This document shows positions 1 through 5,792 of a DNA stretch of 5,792 nucleotides, piece after piece. The DNA is from Zavarzinia sp. (GTDB lineage Bacteria; Pseudomonadota; Alphaproteobacteria; Zavarziniales; Zavarziniaceae). The stretch's first letter is position 1. Every line of letters begins with the position of its first letter. The stretch covers positions 1 through 5,792 of the forward strand of contig JAQVKV010000192.1 of the NCBI GenBank assembly GCA_028694545.1, given 5' to 3'. A program made the position numbers and the translations under genes. The notes under the pieces were generated by a model. That model had not been told where the DNA came from. It saw nothing but the letters and a program-made list of their open reading frames with translations, and did no database searches.

Positions 1-45
1 CGACCAGCATGCGAGACCACGGAAAGCGGGCGAAGGCTTGGCGCG

Positions 46-474
46 ATGGATCTGAATCAAATTCCGCTGATCGGCATGCTGGTACGGCGCATGGATTTCC
101 TCGCCGCGCGCCAGCGGGTCATCGCGCAGAATGTCGCCAATGCGGATACGCCCGGCTATGTCGCCCGCGACCTGCCCGAGGAAAGTTTCGCACGCCAGGT
201 CGCGCGCGAGATGGGCGGCGCGGGCACCACGGAAGCGAGCCGCATGCAGACGACCGCGAGCGGCCATATGGCGGGCACCCTGTCGGGTAGCGCCGGCCAC
301 CCCCGGCCCACGACCAGCGCCGATTACGAGAGTTCACCATCGGGCAATGCCGTCGTCCTCGAGCAGGAGATGGCGCGCCTGGCCGAGAACCAGATGGAAC
401 ACAGCACGATCACCGGCATCTACCAGAAGCAGGTGCAATTGCTGAAGGCCGCGTTGCGCGGCCCGAACAGCTGA
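46..474 (+). CDS. flgB: Flagellar basal-body rod protein FlgB
   Basis: FlgB is a proximal rod subunit of the flagellar basal body, exported by the flagellar type III apparatus and assembled in the periplasm next to FliE. The 142-residue product is close to the usual FlgB length (E. coli about 138). The N-terminal rod signature is clear: helix residues 16-30 lead into NVANADTPGY at 29-38, the hallmark of the flagellar rod/hook N-terminal domain. The middle (about 50-98) is Gly/Ser/Thr-rich and poorly conserved, as in other FlgB proteins. The C-terminal helix (about 100-142, GNAVVLEQEMARLAENQM then a YQKQVQLLKAAL core) is the family's conserved C-terminal part. ATG at 46 is the only start codon in this frame within the window, although the frame stays open to base 1; AAGG at 33-36 is a weak ribosome binding site. 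It lies 22 bases before flgC. There is no cleavable signal peptide, as expected for a type III substrate. Confidence 0.96.
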   Translation: MDLNQIPLIGMLVRRMDFLAARQRVIAQNVANADTPGYVARDLPEESFARQVAREMGGAGTTEASRMQTTASGHMAGTLSGSAGHPRPTTSADYESSPSGNAVVLEQEMARLAENQMEHSTITGIYQKQVQLLKAALRGPNS

Positions 475-496
475 CGGATAGGACGGGGCCCGGACC

Positions 497-913
497 ATGG
501 ACGACCTGAACCGCACCCTCCTCATCTCGGCGAGCGGGCTTCGCGCCCAGAGCGTGCGCATGCGCGTGATCGCCGAGAATCTCGCCAACGCCGAGACGGT
601 GGGGTTGAAGCCCGGCGACGATCCCTACCGCCGCAAGGTCGTGAGTTTCGCCAACGAGCTCGACCGCGCCACTGGCGCCGACATGGTTGAGGTGAAGAAG
701 GTGGGCGAGGACCAGTCGGCCTTCGGCAACCGTTATGATCCCGGCCATCCGGCTGCGGATGCCAATGGCTATGTCCGTACTCCGAACGTGAACATGCTGG
801 TCGAGGTGAATGACATGCGCCAGGCCCAGCGGACCTATGAAGCCAATCTGAACGTCATCGATTCGGCGCGCAGCATGATGATGCGCACCATCGATCTGCT
901 GCGTTCGTCGTAA
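497..913 (+). CDS. flgC: Flagellar basal-body rod protein FlgC
   Basis: FlgC is the second proximal rod subunit, exported through the flagellar type III gate and placed with FlgB and FlgF in the rod. The 138-residue product matches the family length (E. coli 134). Visible signatures are the N-terminal helix with ENLANAETVG at 27-36 followed by DPYRRK at 42-47, the NRYDPGHPAADANGYVRTPN segment at 78-97, and the C-terminal helix from MRQAQRTYEANLNVI (about 107-121) to TIDLLRSS. The YxPGxPxADxxGYVxxPNV pattern separates FlgC from FlgB. The ribosome binding site is poor: AGGA at 480-483 is 13 bases from the ATG and GGGG at 485-488 is 8 bases away, so translation may be coupled to flgB. The stop codon TAA lies inside the Shine-Dalgarno region of fliE. 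Confidence 0.97.
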   Translation: MDDLNRTLLISASGLRAQSVRMRVIAENLANAETVGLKPGDDPYRRKVVSFANELDRATGADMVEVKKVGEDQSAFGNRYDPGHPAADANGYVRTPNVNMLVEVNDMRQAQRTYEANLNVIDSARSMMMRTIDLLRSS

Positions 914-917
914 GGAG
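912..917 (+). promoter_or_regulatory. fliE ribosome binding site overlapping the flgC stop
   Basis: AAGGAG lies 8 bases before the fliE ATG at 926 and shares its first two bases with the TAA stop of flgC (911-913). The overlap means ribosomes ending flgC sit on the fliE initiation site, which suggests translational coupling. Confidence 0.8.
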
Positions 918-925
918 AAGCCGTC

Positions 926-1261
926 ATGGACCCGATCGCGAGCCGCGCCCTCGGCGCCTACAACGATGCGCTACGCCGGGGCGCCGGGACCGGTGGCGGC
1001 GAGATGCCGTCGCCCCTCTCGGACGCGACGGCGGGCAGGCCGGACGACAGTTTCAGCGCCGTCCTCGGGCGTGCCATGGATGACGCGGTCGCGACCTCGG
1101 TGCAGGCCGACCGCACGTCGATGGCGGCGGCGGCGGGCAAGGCCGACGTCACCCAGGTGGTCACCGCGCTCACCAATGCCGAGGTTACCCTTCAGGCGGT
1201 GGTTGCGGTCCGCGACAAGGTCGTGTCAGCCTACAAGGAAATCATGAGCATGCCGATCTGA
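926..1261 (+). CDS. fliE: Flagellar hook-basal body complex protein FliE
   Basis: FliE forms the junction between the MS ring (FliF) and the rod, and is needed early for export of other rod proteins. The product has 111 residues, close to the usual 100-110. The N-terminal 40 residues are low-complexity, rich in Gly, Ala and Ser, as in many FliE proteins. The conserved part runs from about residue 43 (FSAVLGRAMDDAV) through DVTQVVTALTNAEVTLQ at 74-90 to the diagnostic C-terminus VRDKVVSAYKEIMSMPI at 95-111, which closely follows the family ending VRxKxxxAYxEIMxMPI. The ATG at 926 follows a good AAGGAG site. The order flgB-flgC-fliE is the standard rod cluster. It is followed by a 59-base gap, the largest in the flagellar block. 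Confidence 0.96.
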   Translation: MDPIASRALGAYNDALRRGAGTGGGEMPSPLSDATAGRPDDSFSAVLGRAMDDAVATSVQADRTSMAAAAGKADVTQVVTALTNAEVTLQAVVAVRDKVVSAYKEIMSMPI

Positions 1262-1298
1262 GGCGGATCCCATGGCGGTTCACGTCGCGGACGGCCCG

Positions 1299-1309
1299 GT
1301 CACCGTGAC
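1299..1309. repeat. Short perfect inverted repeat in the fliE-fliQ gap
   Basis: GTCAC-C-GTGAC is an 11-base palindrome ending two bases before the fliQ Shine-Dalgarno sequence. The one-base centre rules out a stable RNA hairpin, so if it means anything it would be a protein-binding half-site pair. In GC-rich DNA a repeat this short can arise by chance. No known operator is recognised. Confidence 0.25.
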
Positions 1310-1310
1310 G

Positions 1311-1318
1311 GGAGAAGG
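1311..1318 (+). promoter_or_regulatory. fliQ ribosome binding site supporting a TTG start
   Basis: GGAGAAGG lies just ahead of the TTG at 1321; its GGAG core (1311-1314) is 6 bases from the start codon. An in-frame TGA at 1306-1308 excludes any earlier start, so this purine-rich site decides the TTG initiation. Confidence 0.75.
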
Positions 1319-1320
1319 TC

Positions 1321-1626
1321 TTGACCGCAGGCGAAGCCCTCGATATCGCCCGTGAGGCATTGTTCACCATCCTGATCGTTTCGGCGCCGGTGATGCTGGT
1401 GGCGCTCACCGTCGGCCTGACCATCTCGCTGCTGCAGGCGCTGACCCAGATCCAGGAGGCGACACTCTCCTTCGTGCCGAAGATCCTGGCGATCTTCGCC
1501 GTTCTTCTCCTCGCCCTGCCGTTCATGGGTGAACAGCTGGGCGCCTTCACCAATCAGATCATGGCCCGTGTCGGTGATCGCGGGGCGGCGTCCGTCGCCG
1601 CGCCGGCGGTGCCCGGCGGCGGCTGA
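1321..1626 (+). CDS. fliQ: Flagellar export gate protein FliQ
   Basis: FliQ is a small inner-membrane subunit of the flagellar type III export gate (the FliPQR helical assembly). The product has 101 residues against about 88-90 for typical FliQ. It has two hydrophobic hairpin segments, about 13-38 and 52-72. Between them lies the highly conserved family motif LQALTQIQEATLSFVPK at 38-54. The extra length is a C-terminal tail (about 85-101) rich in Ala, Pro and Gly, which is not part of the conserved fold. The start must be TTG at 1321: an in-frame stop at 1306 blocks anything earlier, and the TTG places MTAGEALDIAREAL at the expected FliQ N-terminus. The gene ends 2 bases before fliR. FliP and FliO, often encoded just upstream of fliQ, are not in this window. 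Confidence 0.96.
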   Translation: MTAGEALDIAREALFTILIVSAPVMLVALTVGLTISLLQALTQIQEATLSFVPKILAIFAVLLLALPFMGEQLGAFTNQIMARVGDRGAASVAAPAVPGGG

Positions 1627-1628
1627 CC

Positions 1629-2384
1629 ATGCTGGGGCAGCTCCTGCCCGAGGCGATCTTCGCCTTCGCCCTGGTCTTCGCCCGTATCGGCGCCATGGTC
1701 ATGGTGCTGCCGGTCTTCGGCGAACAATATGTTCAGGCTCGCATCCGGCTTGCCCTGGCGCTGTTCCTTTCCCTTCTCATAATGCCGAAGGCGGGCGCGC
1801 TGCCGCCCCTGCCGGCCTCTCCCCTGATGCTGCTGCCGCTGATCGGCGGGCAGGTCCTGATCGGTCTCGCCATCGCCGGCATCGCCCGCCTCACGGTGAC
1901 GGCGCTGCATGTCGCGGGCACCATCATCGCCGTGCAGTCGGGCCTGGCCGTCGCCCAGAACGTCGATCCGACCCAGGGCACGCAATCCGCCGTCGCGTCC
2001 AATTTCCTCGTGCTGCTCGGCACCACCATCATCGTGCTCTCGGACCTGCACCACCTGCTGATCGCGGCGCTGGTCGAGAGTTATCGCCTTTTCCCCGTGC
2101 AGGGCGCGGTGCCGCTGGGCGACCTTGCCCGGCTCGCCACCGGGGTGGTGGCCGATACTTTCGCGCTCGGCCTGCGCATGGCGGCGCCCTTCCTCGCCTT
2201 CGGGGTGGTGTTCAACGTGCTGCTCGGCCTCATGAACCGACTGATGCCGGTGATGCAGGTCTTCTTCATCGCGATGCCGTTGCAGTTGCCGCTCGCTTTC
2301 CTGCTGTTCGCGCTGACCATCGGCTTCGCGATCACCGTCTTTCTGGACGGTTTCGTCGCGGCGCTCGGCCCGCTCATCCCCTAG
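1629..2384 (+). CDS. fliR: Flagellar export gate protein FliR
   Basis: FliR is an integral inner-membrane subunit of the flagellar type III export gate and joins FliP and FliQ in the gate complex. The 251-residue length is typical. About six hydrophobic segments are visible, near residues 10-30, 38-53, 67-90, 124-147, 177-200 and 212-238. Family features include FARIGAMVMVLPVFG at 17-31, the GLAVAQNVDPTQGTQSAVAS stretch at 105-124 and the C-terminal NRLMPVMQVFFIAMPLQL at 203-220, where FliR proteins carry a conserved (M/A)PxxxVFxxxxPLQ pattern. The ATG is 2 bases after the fliQ stop, with only a weak GGCGG-type site, so translational coupling to fliQ is likely. The TAG stop is embedded in the flhB Shine-Dalgarno sequence. 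Confidence 0.96.
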   Translation: MLGQLLPEAIFAFALVFARIGAMVMVLPVFGEQYVQARIRLALALFLSLLIMPKAGALPPLPASPLMLLPLIGGQVLIGLAIAGIARLTVTALHVAGTIIAVQSGLAVAQNVDPTQGTQSAVASNFLVLLGTTIIVLSDLHHLLIAALVESYRLFPVQGAVPLGDLARLATGVVADTFALGLRMAAPFLAFGVVFNVLLGLMNRLMPVMQVFFIAMPLQLPLAFLLFALTIGFAITVFLDGFVAALGPLIP

Positions 2385-2389
2385 GAGGG
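2383..2389 (+). promoter_or_regulatory. flhB ribosome binding site overlapping the fliR stop
   Basis: AGGAGGG begins inside the fliR TAG stop (2382-2384) and its AGGAGG core ends 5 bases before the GTG at 2394. It is the strongest Shine-Dalgarno match in the window; it supports the GTG start and suggests coupling of fliR and flhB translation. Confidence 0.85.
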
Positions 2390-2393
2390 CGCC

Positions 2394-3473
2394 GTGGCCG
2401 AAGACCAGGACGAATCCTCGAAAACGGAAGAGCCGTCCGCGAAACGGCTGCAGGATGCCGAAAAGCGCGGCGACGTACTGAAGAGCAGCGAGGTCGGCCA
2501 TTGGTTCGGCCTTGCCGCCGGGCTCGGTGCCATCGTCATCATCGCGCTGGTCACCGGGCCACAGATGGGGCGGCGGCTCGCGGGCTTCATCGACCACGGC
2601 TGGAGCATCCCTGTCGACGGCCGGGGCGGGATCGATCTCCTGTTCGAGGTCGGGGTCGACCTGCTGACCGGCCTTGGCCTGCCACTGCTGCTGTTGTCGG
2701 TCGCGGCGATCGGGGGGCATGCGCTGCAGCACAAGATCCTGTTCACCACCGAGAAGATGAAGCCGGACCTGTCCAAGCTCTCGCCCCTCAAGGGGCTGGG
2801 ACGGATCTTCTCGCGCCAGGGACTGGTGGAATTCGTCAAGGGAATCGCCAAGATCGTCGCGGTCGGCACGGGGGCGACGCTGGCGGCGATGCCGACCTTC
2901 TCGACGCTGATCGACTCGCCCCTGCATGATTTTTCCGATCTTGCGGGGCTGATCCTGCAATCGGTGATCCGGCTGTTCGGCGGCGCCCTCGTTGTGCTCG
3001 CCGTCATCGCGGGGGCCGACTACATGTTCCAGCGCTTCGAGCGCCTGCGCCGCCTGCGCATGACCAAGCAGGAGGTGAAGGACGAGCACAAGCAGCAGGA
3101 AGGCGATCCCCAGATCAAGGGCCGCCAGCGCCAACTGGCGCGGGCGCGCATCCGCCGGCGCATGATGGCGGCGGTGCCGACGGCGGATGTCGTGATCACC
3201 AACCCGACCCATTTCGCGGTCGCGCTAAAATACGACAGCGAGACCATGGGGGCGCCGGTGGTCGTCGCCAAGGGCGTCGATTCACTTGCCGCCCGCATCC
3301 GCGCGCTGGCGGAAGAATCTTCCGTGCCGCTTGTCGAGAACCCGCCGCTCGCAAGGGCGCTCTATGCCGCTGTCGAGGTCGACGAGGAAGTGCCGCCCGA
3401 ACACTACCGGGCCGTTGCCGAGGTGATCGGTTTCGTGCTGCGCCGGCGCGGCGGCCAGGGGCGGCGTTCGTGA
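2394..3473 (+). CDS. flhB: Flagellar export switch protein FlhB
   Basis: FlhB is an inner-membrane component of the flagellar type III export apparatus whose cytoplasmic domain controls the change from rod/hook to filament export. The 359-residue length is normal. The N-terminus has the conserved pattern SSKTEEPSAKRLQDAEKRGDV at 8-27 (family TExPTxKKLxDAxxxGxV). Four membrane segments lie near 37-55, 92-112, 149-170 and 192-212. A basic linker follows, with MTKQEVKDEHKQQEGDPQIK at 223-242, almost the family consensus. The autocleavage motif is N270-P271-T272-H273 inside VVITNPTHFAVALKYD, so self-cleavage after N270 is expected. The C-terminal domain carries APVVVAKG and VPLVENPPLARALY segments. 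The GTG start is supported by AGGAGG and by the N-terminal match. Its position after fliR completes the fliQ-fliR-flhB export unit. All key residues appear intact. Confidence 0.97.
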   Translation: MAEDQDESSKTEEPSAKRLQDAEKRGDVLKSSEVGHWFGLAAGLGAIVIIALVTGPQMGRRLAGFIDHGWSIPVDGRGGIDLLFEVGVDLLTGLGLPLLLLSVAAIGGHALQHKILFTTEKMKPDLSKLSPLKGLGRIFSRQGLVEFVKGIAKIVAVGTGATLAAMPTFSTLIDSPLHDFSDLAGLILQSVIRLFGGALVVLAVIAGADYMFQRFERLRRLRMTKQEVKDEHKQQEGDPQIKGRQRQLARARIRRRMMAAVPTADVVITNPTHFAVALKYDSETMGAPVVVAKGVDSLAARIRALAEESSVPLVENPPLARALYAAVEVDEEVPPEHYRAVAEVIGFVLRRRGGQGRRS

Positions 3474-3479
3474 CGGTGC

Positions 3480-3520
3480 CGCGCCAAGGGAGGCGCGCGG
3501 AGCCAATCGGCTTTGCCTTT
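3480..3520 (+). terminator. Candidate hairpin region after flhB
   Basis: Two overlapping hairpins can be drawn just after the flhB stop. The first pairs CGCGCC (3480-3485) with GGCGCG (3492-3497) around a six-base loop. The second pairs 3497-3504 with 3509-3516 around AATC (eight pairs, two of them G-U) and is followed by only a short run, CTTTC, instead of a real U-tract. They share base 3497, so the full forms compete. This could be a weak intrinsic terminator or attenuator between the flagellar genes and cckA, or a chance structure in GC-rich DNA. Confidence 0.35.
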
Positions 3521-3560
3521 CACAGGTGATCGGTGGCAAACAGAAGGTAGGATGACGGCG

Positions 3561-3568
3561 AAGGGGGG
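3561..3568 (+). promoter_or_regulatory. Probable cckA ribosome binding site
   Basis: AAGGGGGG lies 11 bases before the ATG at 3580, slightly farther than usual. An in-frame TGA at 3553-3555 excludes earlier starts, and the next in-frame ATG lies within or beyond the second membrane segment, so 3580 is the only start that keeps the membrane hairpin. Confidence 0.55.
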
Positions 3569-3579
3569 CTTTCGCGTCC

Positions 3580-5792
3580 ATGATCAGGCCTGAAGCGGAA
3601 ATCGAGAGAGTGAAGAAACGGTTGCGCAAGGGGCGTTCCCTCCTGCCGTTCCTGCGCGGTATCCTTGCGGGCGCGGGAGGGGCACTGATCGGTGTCGGCA
3701 TCGCGACGGGGGATGTTTTCCTCGGGCTTTCCGGCATCATCGCCGTCGCCATTCCGATGGCGGCGATCACCATCCGCAAGCGCCTGTCCGAGCGCCGGCA
3801 CCGCCAGTCGATCGAGGCCATGATCGAGGAAATCGGTCCGACCATGGCGCTTTCGGCCGTGGCGCGTGCCGTGGTCGGGCCGGAAGGCATCATCGTCGAA
3901 CACAACATGCCCTGGCAGACCATGGGGCTGCCGCTCGACAGCGTGCCCGAACCCTGGATCGACGCTGTCGAGGGCGGACGGGAACGGCAGTTCGCCGTGG
4001 CGGAGACGGGGCGCCAGATCGAGGTTGGGGGGCGTACGCTTGGCGGTATCGCCAATTATTTCCTGTTCTCAGTACGCGACGTGGTGGAGCCCGCCCGCGT
4101 CGACCCCGGAATCTTCGAGCATGCGGACCTCGGTTGGTTCGAGATCGGCGATGGTGGCCGGGTGACGGCGGTGAACGCCACGCTGGCGAACTGGCTGGGC
4201 CGCCAGGTTGAGGATTTCGCCGACGGCGCCATCGGCATCTTCGATGTCTTCCGCCCGTCCGATCATCCGGACGTGGGTGACGATCGTTACCGGGCCGATC
4301 TCCTGCCCGTCGACGAGGCGCCTTTCCCGGTCGAGGTCGTGCTGCAGTCCGGCGGTGGCGACACGCGCGCCAAGGGCGGACTCGTCATCGACCTGCGCGA
4401 GATCGTCCGCTCGGTCGAGGCGCTGGCCGAATCGGCCGAGCGCTTCGGACGCTTCATCGATGACGCGCCGGTCGGTATCGCCGCGCTCGCCGCCGACGGC
4501 CGGGTGGAGGAAGCCAATCCGGTCTTTGCCGAACTGGCGTCCGGCACCGCCGAACCGGAAAGGGTGCTCGGCCAGGATCTCTACACCCTGGTCGACTGGC
4601 CCACCGACGACACCAAGCCGGTGGGTGATTTCGCCCAGGTCCTGGCGGGGGCCGAGGGGGCGAGCGCCGAGCTGCGCTTCAAGGCGACGCCGTCCCAGAC
4701 CATGCGCCTCTTCGCCACCCGCGAAAGCCGGATGCAGGGCGAGAACCAGACGACCCGTATCGTCTACATGCTCGACGTCTCGGCCCAGAAGGCGCTGGAG
4801 GAACAATTCGTCCAGTCGCAGAAGATGCAGGCGGTGGGCCAGCTCGCCGGCGGAATCGCCCATGACTTCAACAATCTGCTGACCGCCATCATCGGTTTCT
4901 GCGATCTGCTGCTGTCGCGCCACGGGCCGGAGGACGATTCCTTCCCCGACATCATGCAGATCAAGCAGAACGCCAATCGCGCGGCCAATCTCGTGCGCCA
5001 GCTGCTCGCCTTCTCCCGGCGCCAGACCCTGCGGCCCAAGGTGATCGACATCAGGGATACGCTGAACGACCTTTCCACCCTGCTGCGGCGCCTGATCGGC
5101 GCCAATATCCGTCTCGATCTCGAACATGCCCAGGATCTCGGCCTCGTCCGCGTCGATCCCTCGCAGTTCGACCAGGTCATCATCAATCTCGTCGTCAATG
5201 CCCGCGACGCCATGACCGAAGGCGGCCGCATCCTCATCCGCACCCGCAACATGCCCTGGAGTGAAAGGCGGACCATCGCCGCCATGCAACTGCCCGCCGC
5301 CGACTATGTGCTGATCGAGGTTTCGGACACGGGTCACGGCATTCCCCGCGACGTCCTGCCCAAGATCTTCGAGCCGTTCTTCACGACGAAGGAAGTGGGG
5401 GCGGGCACCGGGCTCGGCCTTTCCACCGTCTATGGCATCGTGAAGCAGACCGGCGGTTCCATCGTGGTGGAGAGCGAAGCTGGTCATGGCACCCTGTTCC
5501 GCATCGCCCTGCCGCGCCATGTGGCGGGTGTCGAGGAGGCGGGCGACGGCGTGGCGGAGGCGGCGGAGCGGACGGAAGGGGCGGCGCCGGGTCACGAGAC
5601 CATCCTGATCGTCGAGGACGAGGACGCCGTGCGCAATTTCGCCGTCCGCGCCCTGCGCCGCCAGGGTTACGAGGTGCTCGACGCCCCGACCGGCGAGGAG
5701 GCGATCGAAATCATCGAAAGCCAGGACGGGCGAATCGACCTCCTGATCTCGGACGTCGTCATGCCTTCCATGGATGGGCCGTCGCTGGCGCG
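3580..5792 (+). CDS. cckA: CckA-type hybrid histidine kinase (3' end cut off)
   Basis: CckA is an inner-membrane hybrid kinase/phosphatase that, in Caulobacter and relatives, passes phosphate via ChpT to CtrA and CpdR to control cell cycle and motility genes. The frame is open from ATG 3580 to the window edge (737 codons seen). Domains in order: two membrane helices (about 21-43 and 46-65); a degenerate PAS-like stretch (about 90-170); a PAS-like region from about 181 ([10 protein letters not shown]); a PAS domain from about 289 ([20 protein letters not shown]); the dimerisation/phosphoacceptor domain with H428 in [17 protein letters not shown], whose HDxxN pattern fits a bifunctional kinase/phosphatase; the ATPase domain with N536 and N540 ([11 protein letters not shown]), DTGHGI at 583, FEPFFTTK at 597 and GTGLGLST at 609; an Ala/Glu/Gly-rich linker (about 648-675); and a receiver with acidic residues E679-D682 and phosphoacceptor D725 ([10 protein letters not shown]). 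The conserved receiver Thr and Lys lie beyond the window. It is 106 bases after flhB and may have its own promoter, though none is recognised. Confidence 0.95.
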   Translation, partial: MIRPEAEIERVKKRLRKGRSLLPFLRGILAGAGGALIGVGIATGDVFLGLSGIIAVAIPMAAITIRKRLSERRHRQSIEAMIEEIGPTMALSAVARAVVGPEGIIVEHNMPWQTMGLPLDSVPEPWIDAVEGGRERQFAVAETGRQIEVGGRTLGGIANYFLFSVRDVVEPARVDPGIFEHADLGWFEIGDGGRVTAVNATLANWLGRQVEDFADGAIGIFDVFRPSDHPDVGDDRYRADLLPVDEAPFPVEVVLQSGGGDTRAKGGLVIDLREIVRSVEALAESAERFGRFIDDAPVGIAALAADGRVEEANPVFAELASGTAEPERVLGQDLYTLVDWPTDDTKPVGDFAQVLAGAEGASAELRFKATPSQTMRLFATRESRMQGENQTTRIVYMLDVSAQKALEEQFVQSQKMQAVGQLAGGIAHDFNNLLTAIIGFCDLLLSRHGPEDDSFPDIMQIKQNANRAANLVRQLLAFSRRQTLRPKVIDIRDTLNDLSTLLRRLIGANIRLDLEHAQDLGLVRVDPSQFDQVIINLVVNARDAMTEGGRILIRTRNMPWSERRTIAAMQLPAADYVLIEVSDTGHGIPRDVLPKIFEPFFTTKEVGAGTGLGLSTVYGIVKQTGGSIVVESEAGHGTLFRIALPRHVAGVEEAGDGVAEAAERTEGAAPGHETILIVEDEDAVRNFAVRALRRQGYEVLDAPTGEEAIEIIESQDGRIDLLISDVVMPSMDGPSLA

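Noticed and set aside
39..53. TTGGCGCG before flgB as a sigma-54 -24 element
   Set aside because: No GC follows at the required 10-base spacing and the site would overlap the start codon, so it is not a credible promoter.
9..290. 93-codon + strand frame overlapping the flgB start
   Set aside because: It lies out of frame over flgB, has an Arg/Gly-rich composition and no domain. FlgB is unambiguous in the other frame.
1272..1355. 27-codon ORF starting at ATG 1272 between fliE and fliQ
   Set aside because: It has no Shine-Dalgarno sequence (only GGCGGATCCC before it), no recognisable peptide, and runs out of frame into fliQ.
1529..2929. 466-codon + strand frame overlapping fliQ, fliR and flhB
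   Set aside because: The product is Arg/Ala/Gly/Pro-rich with no membrane or family features, and it lies in another frame over three well-supported genes.
1554..3212. 552-codon open frame on the - strand opposite fliQ, fliR and flhB
   Set aside because: The translation is rich in Arg, Gln, Asp, His and Gly with no recognisable domain. It lies opposite three clearly real genes and is the usual antisense artefact of GC-rich coding DNA.
4208..4882. 224-codon + strand frame within cckA
   Set aside because: The product is rich in Ser, Arg and Pro with no motif. The cckA frame runs through the same region with PAS and phosphoacceptor domains.
4069..5595. 508-codon open frame on the - strand opposite cckA
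   Set aside because: It mirrors cckA codons, has low-complexity His/Gly/Asp/Leu composition and no family motif. The + strand frame carries all the kinase motifs.

Overview
The window is a block of flagellar genes followed by a cell-cycle kinase gene, all on the + strand. GC-rich DNA, the gene order flgB-flgC-fliE-fliQ-fliR-flhB and a CckA-type hybrid histidine kinase directly downstream together point to an alphaproteobacterium. A Rhodospirillales-like or Caulobacter-like relative is plausible, but the genus cannot be told from this window. No mobile element, tRNA, rRNA or CRISPR array is visible.

Layout. Bases 1-45 are the leader of flgB and hold its weak ribosome binding site. Bases 46-1261 hold flgB, flgC and fliE, which encode the proximal rod and the rod/MS-ring adaptor. 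A 59-base gap follows, and then fliQ (TTG start), fliR and flhB (GTG start) at 1321-3473 encode three membrane parts of the flagellar type III export gate. Spacers inside these two groups are 2-22 bases, and two stop codons are built into the next gene's Shine-Dalgarno sequence, so each group reads as a tight operon and the six genes may form one. A 106-base gap with hairpin potential separates flhB from cckA (3580 to the window end). cckA is cut off by the window edge inside its receiver domain.

How the genes work together. FliQ, FliR and FlhB belong to the inner-membrane export gate that sends rod subunits such as FlgB and FlgC out of the cytoplasm. FliE links the first rod subunits to the MS ring. 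FlhB carries the self-cleaving NPTH motif used to switch export from rod/hook to filament substrates. In well-studied alphaproteobacteria CckA feeds phosphate through ChpT to CtrA, which controls cell-cycle genes and often early flagellar genes, so structural and regulatory genes sit side by side here.

This is mostly an ordinary, well-conserved region and I found no convincing new system. The points most worth a second look are in CckA: a sensor region about 100 residues longer than the Caulobacter protein, and an apparent replacement of the aromatic residue at the proposed c-di-GMP site by serine. Smaller points are the unlinked fliO/fliP, the absence of CtrA-type boxes in the gaps, and a possible mini-ORF overlapping the cckA start.
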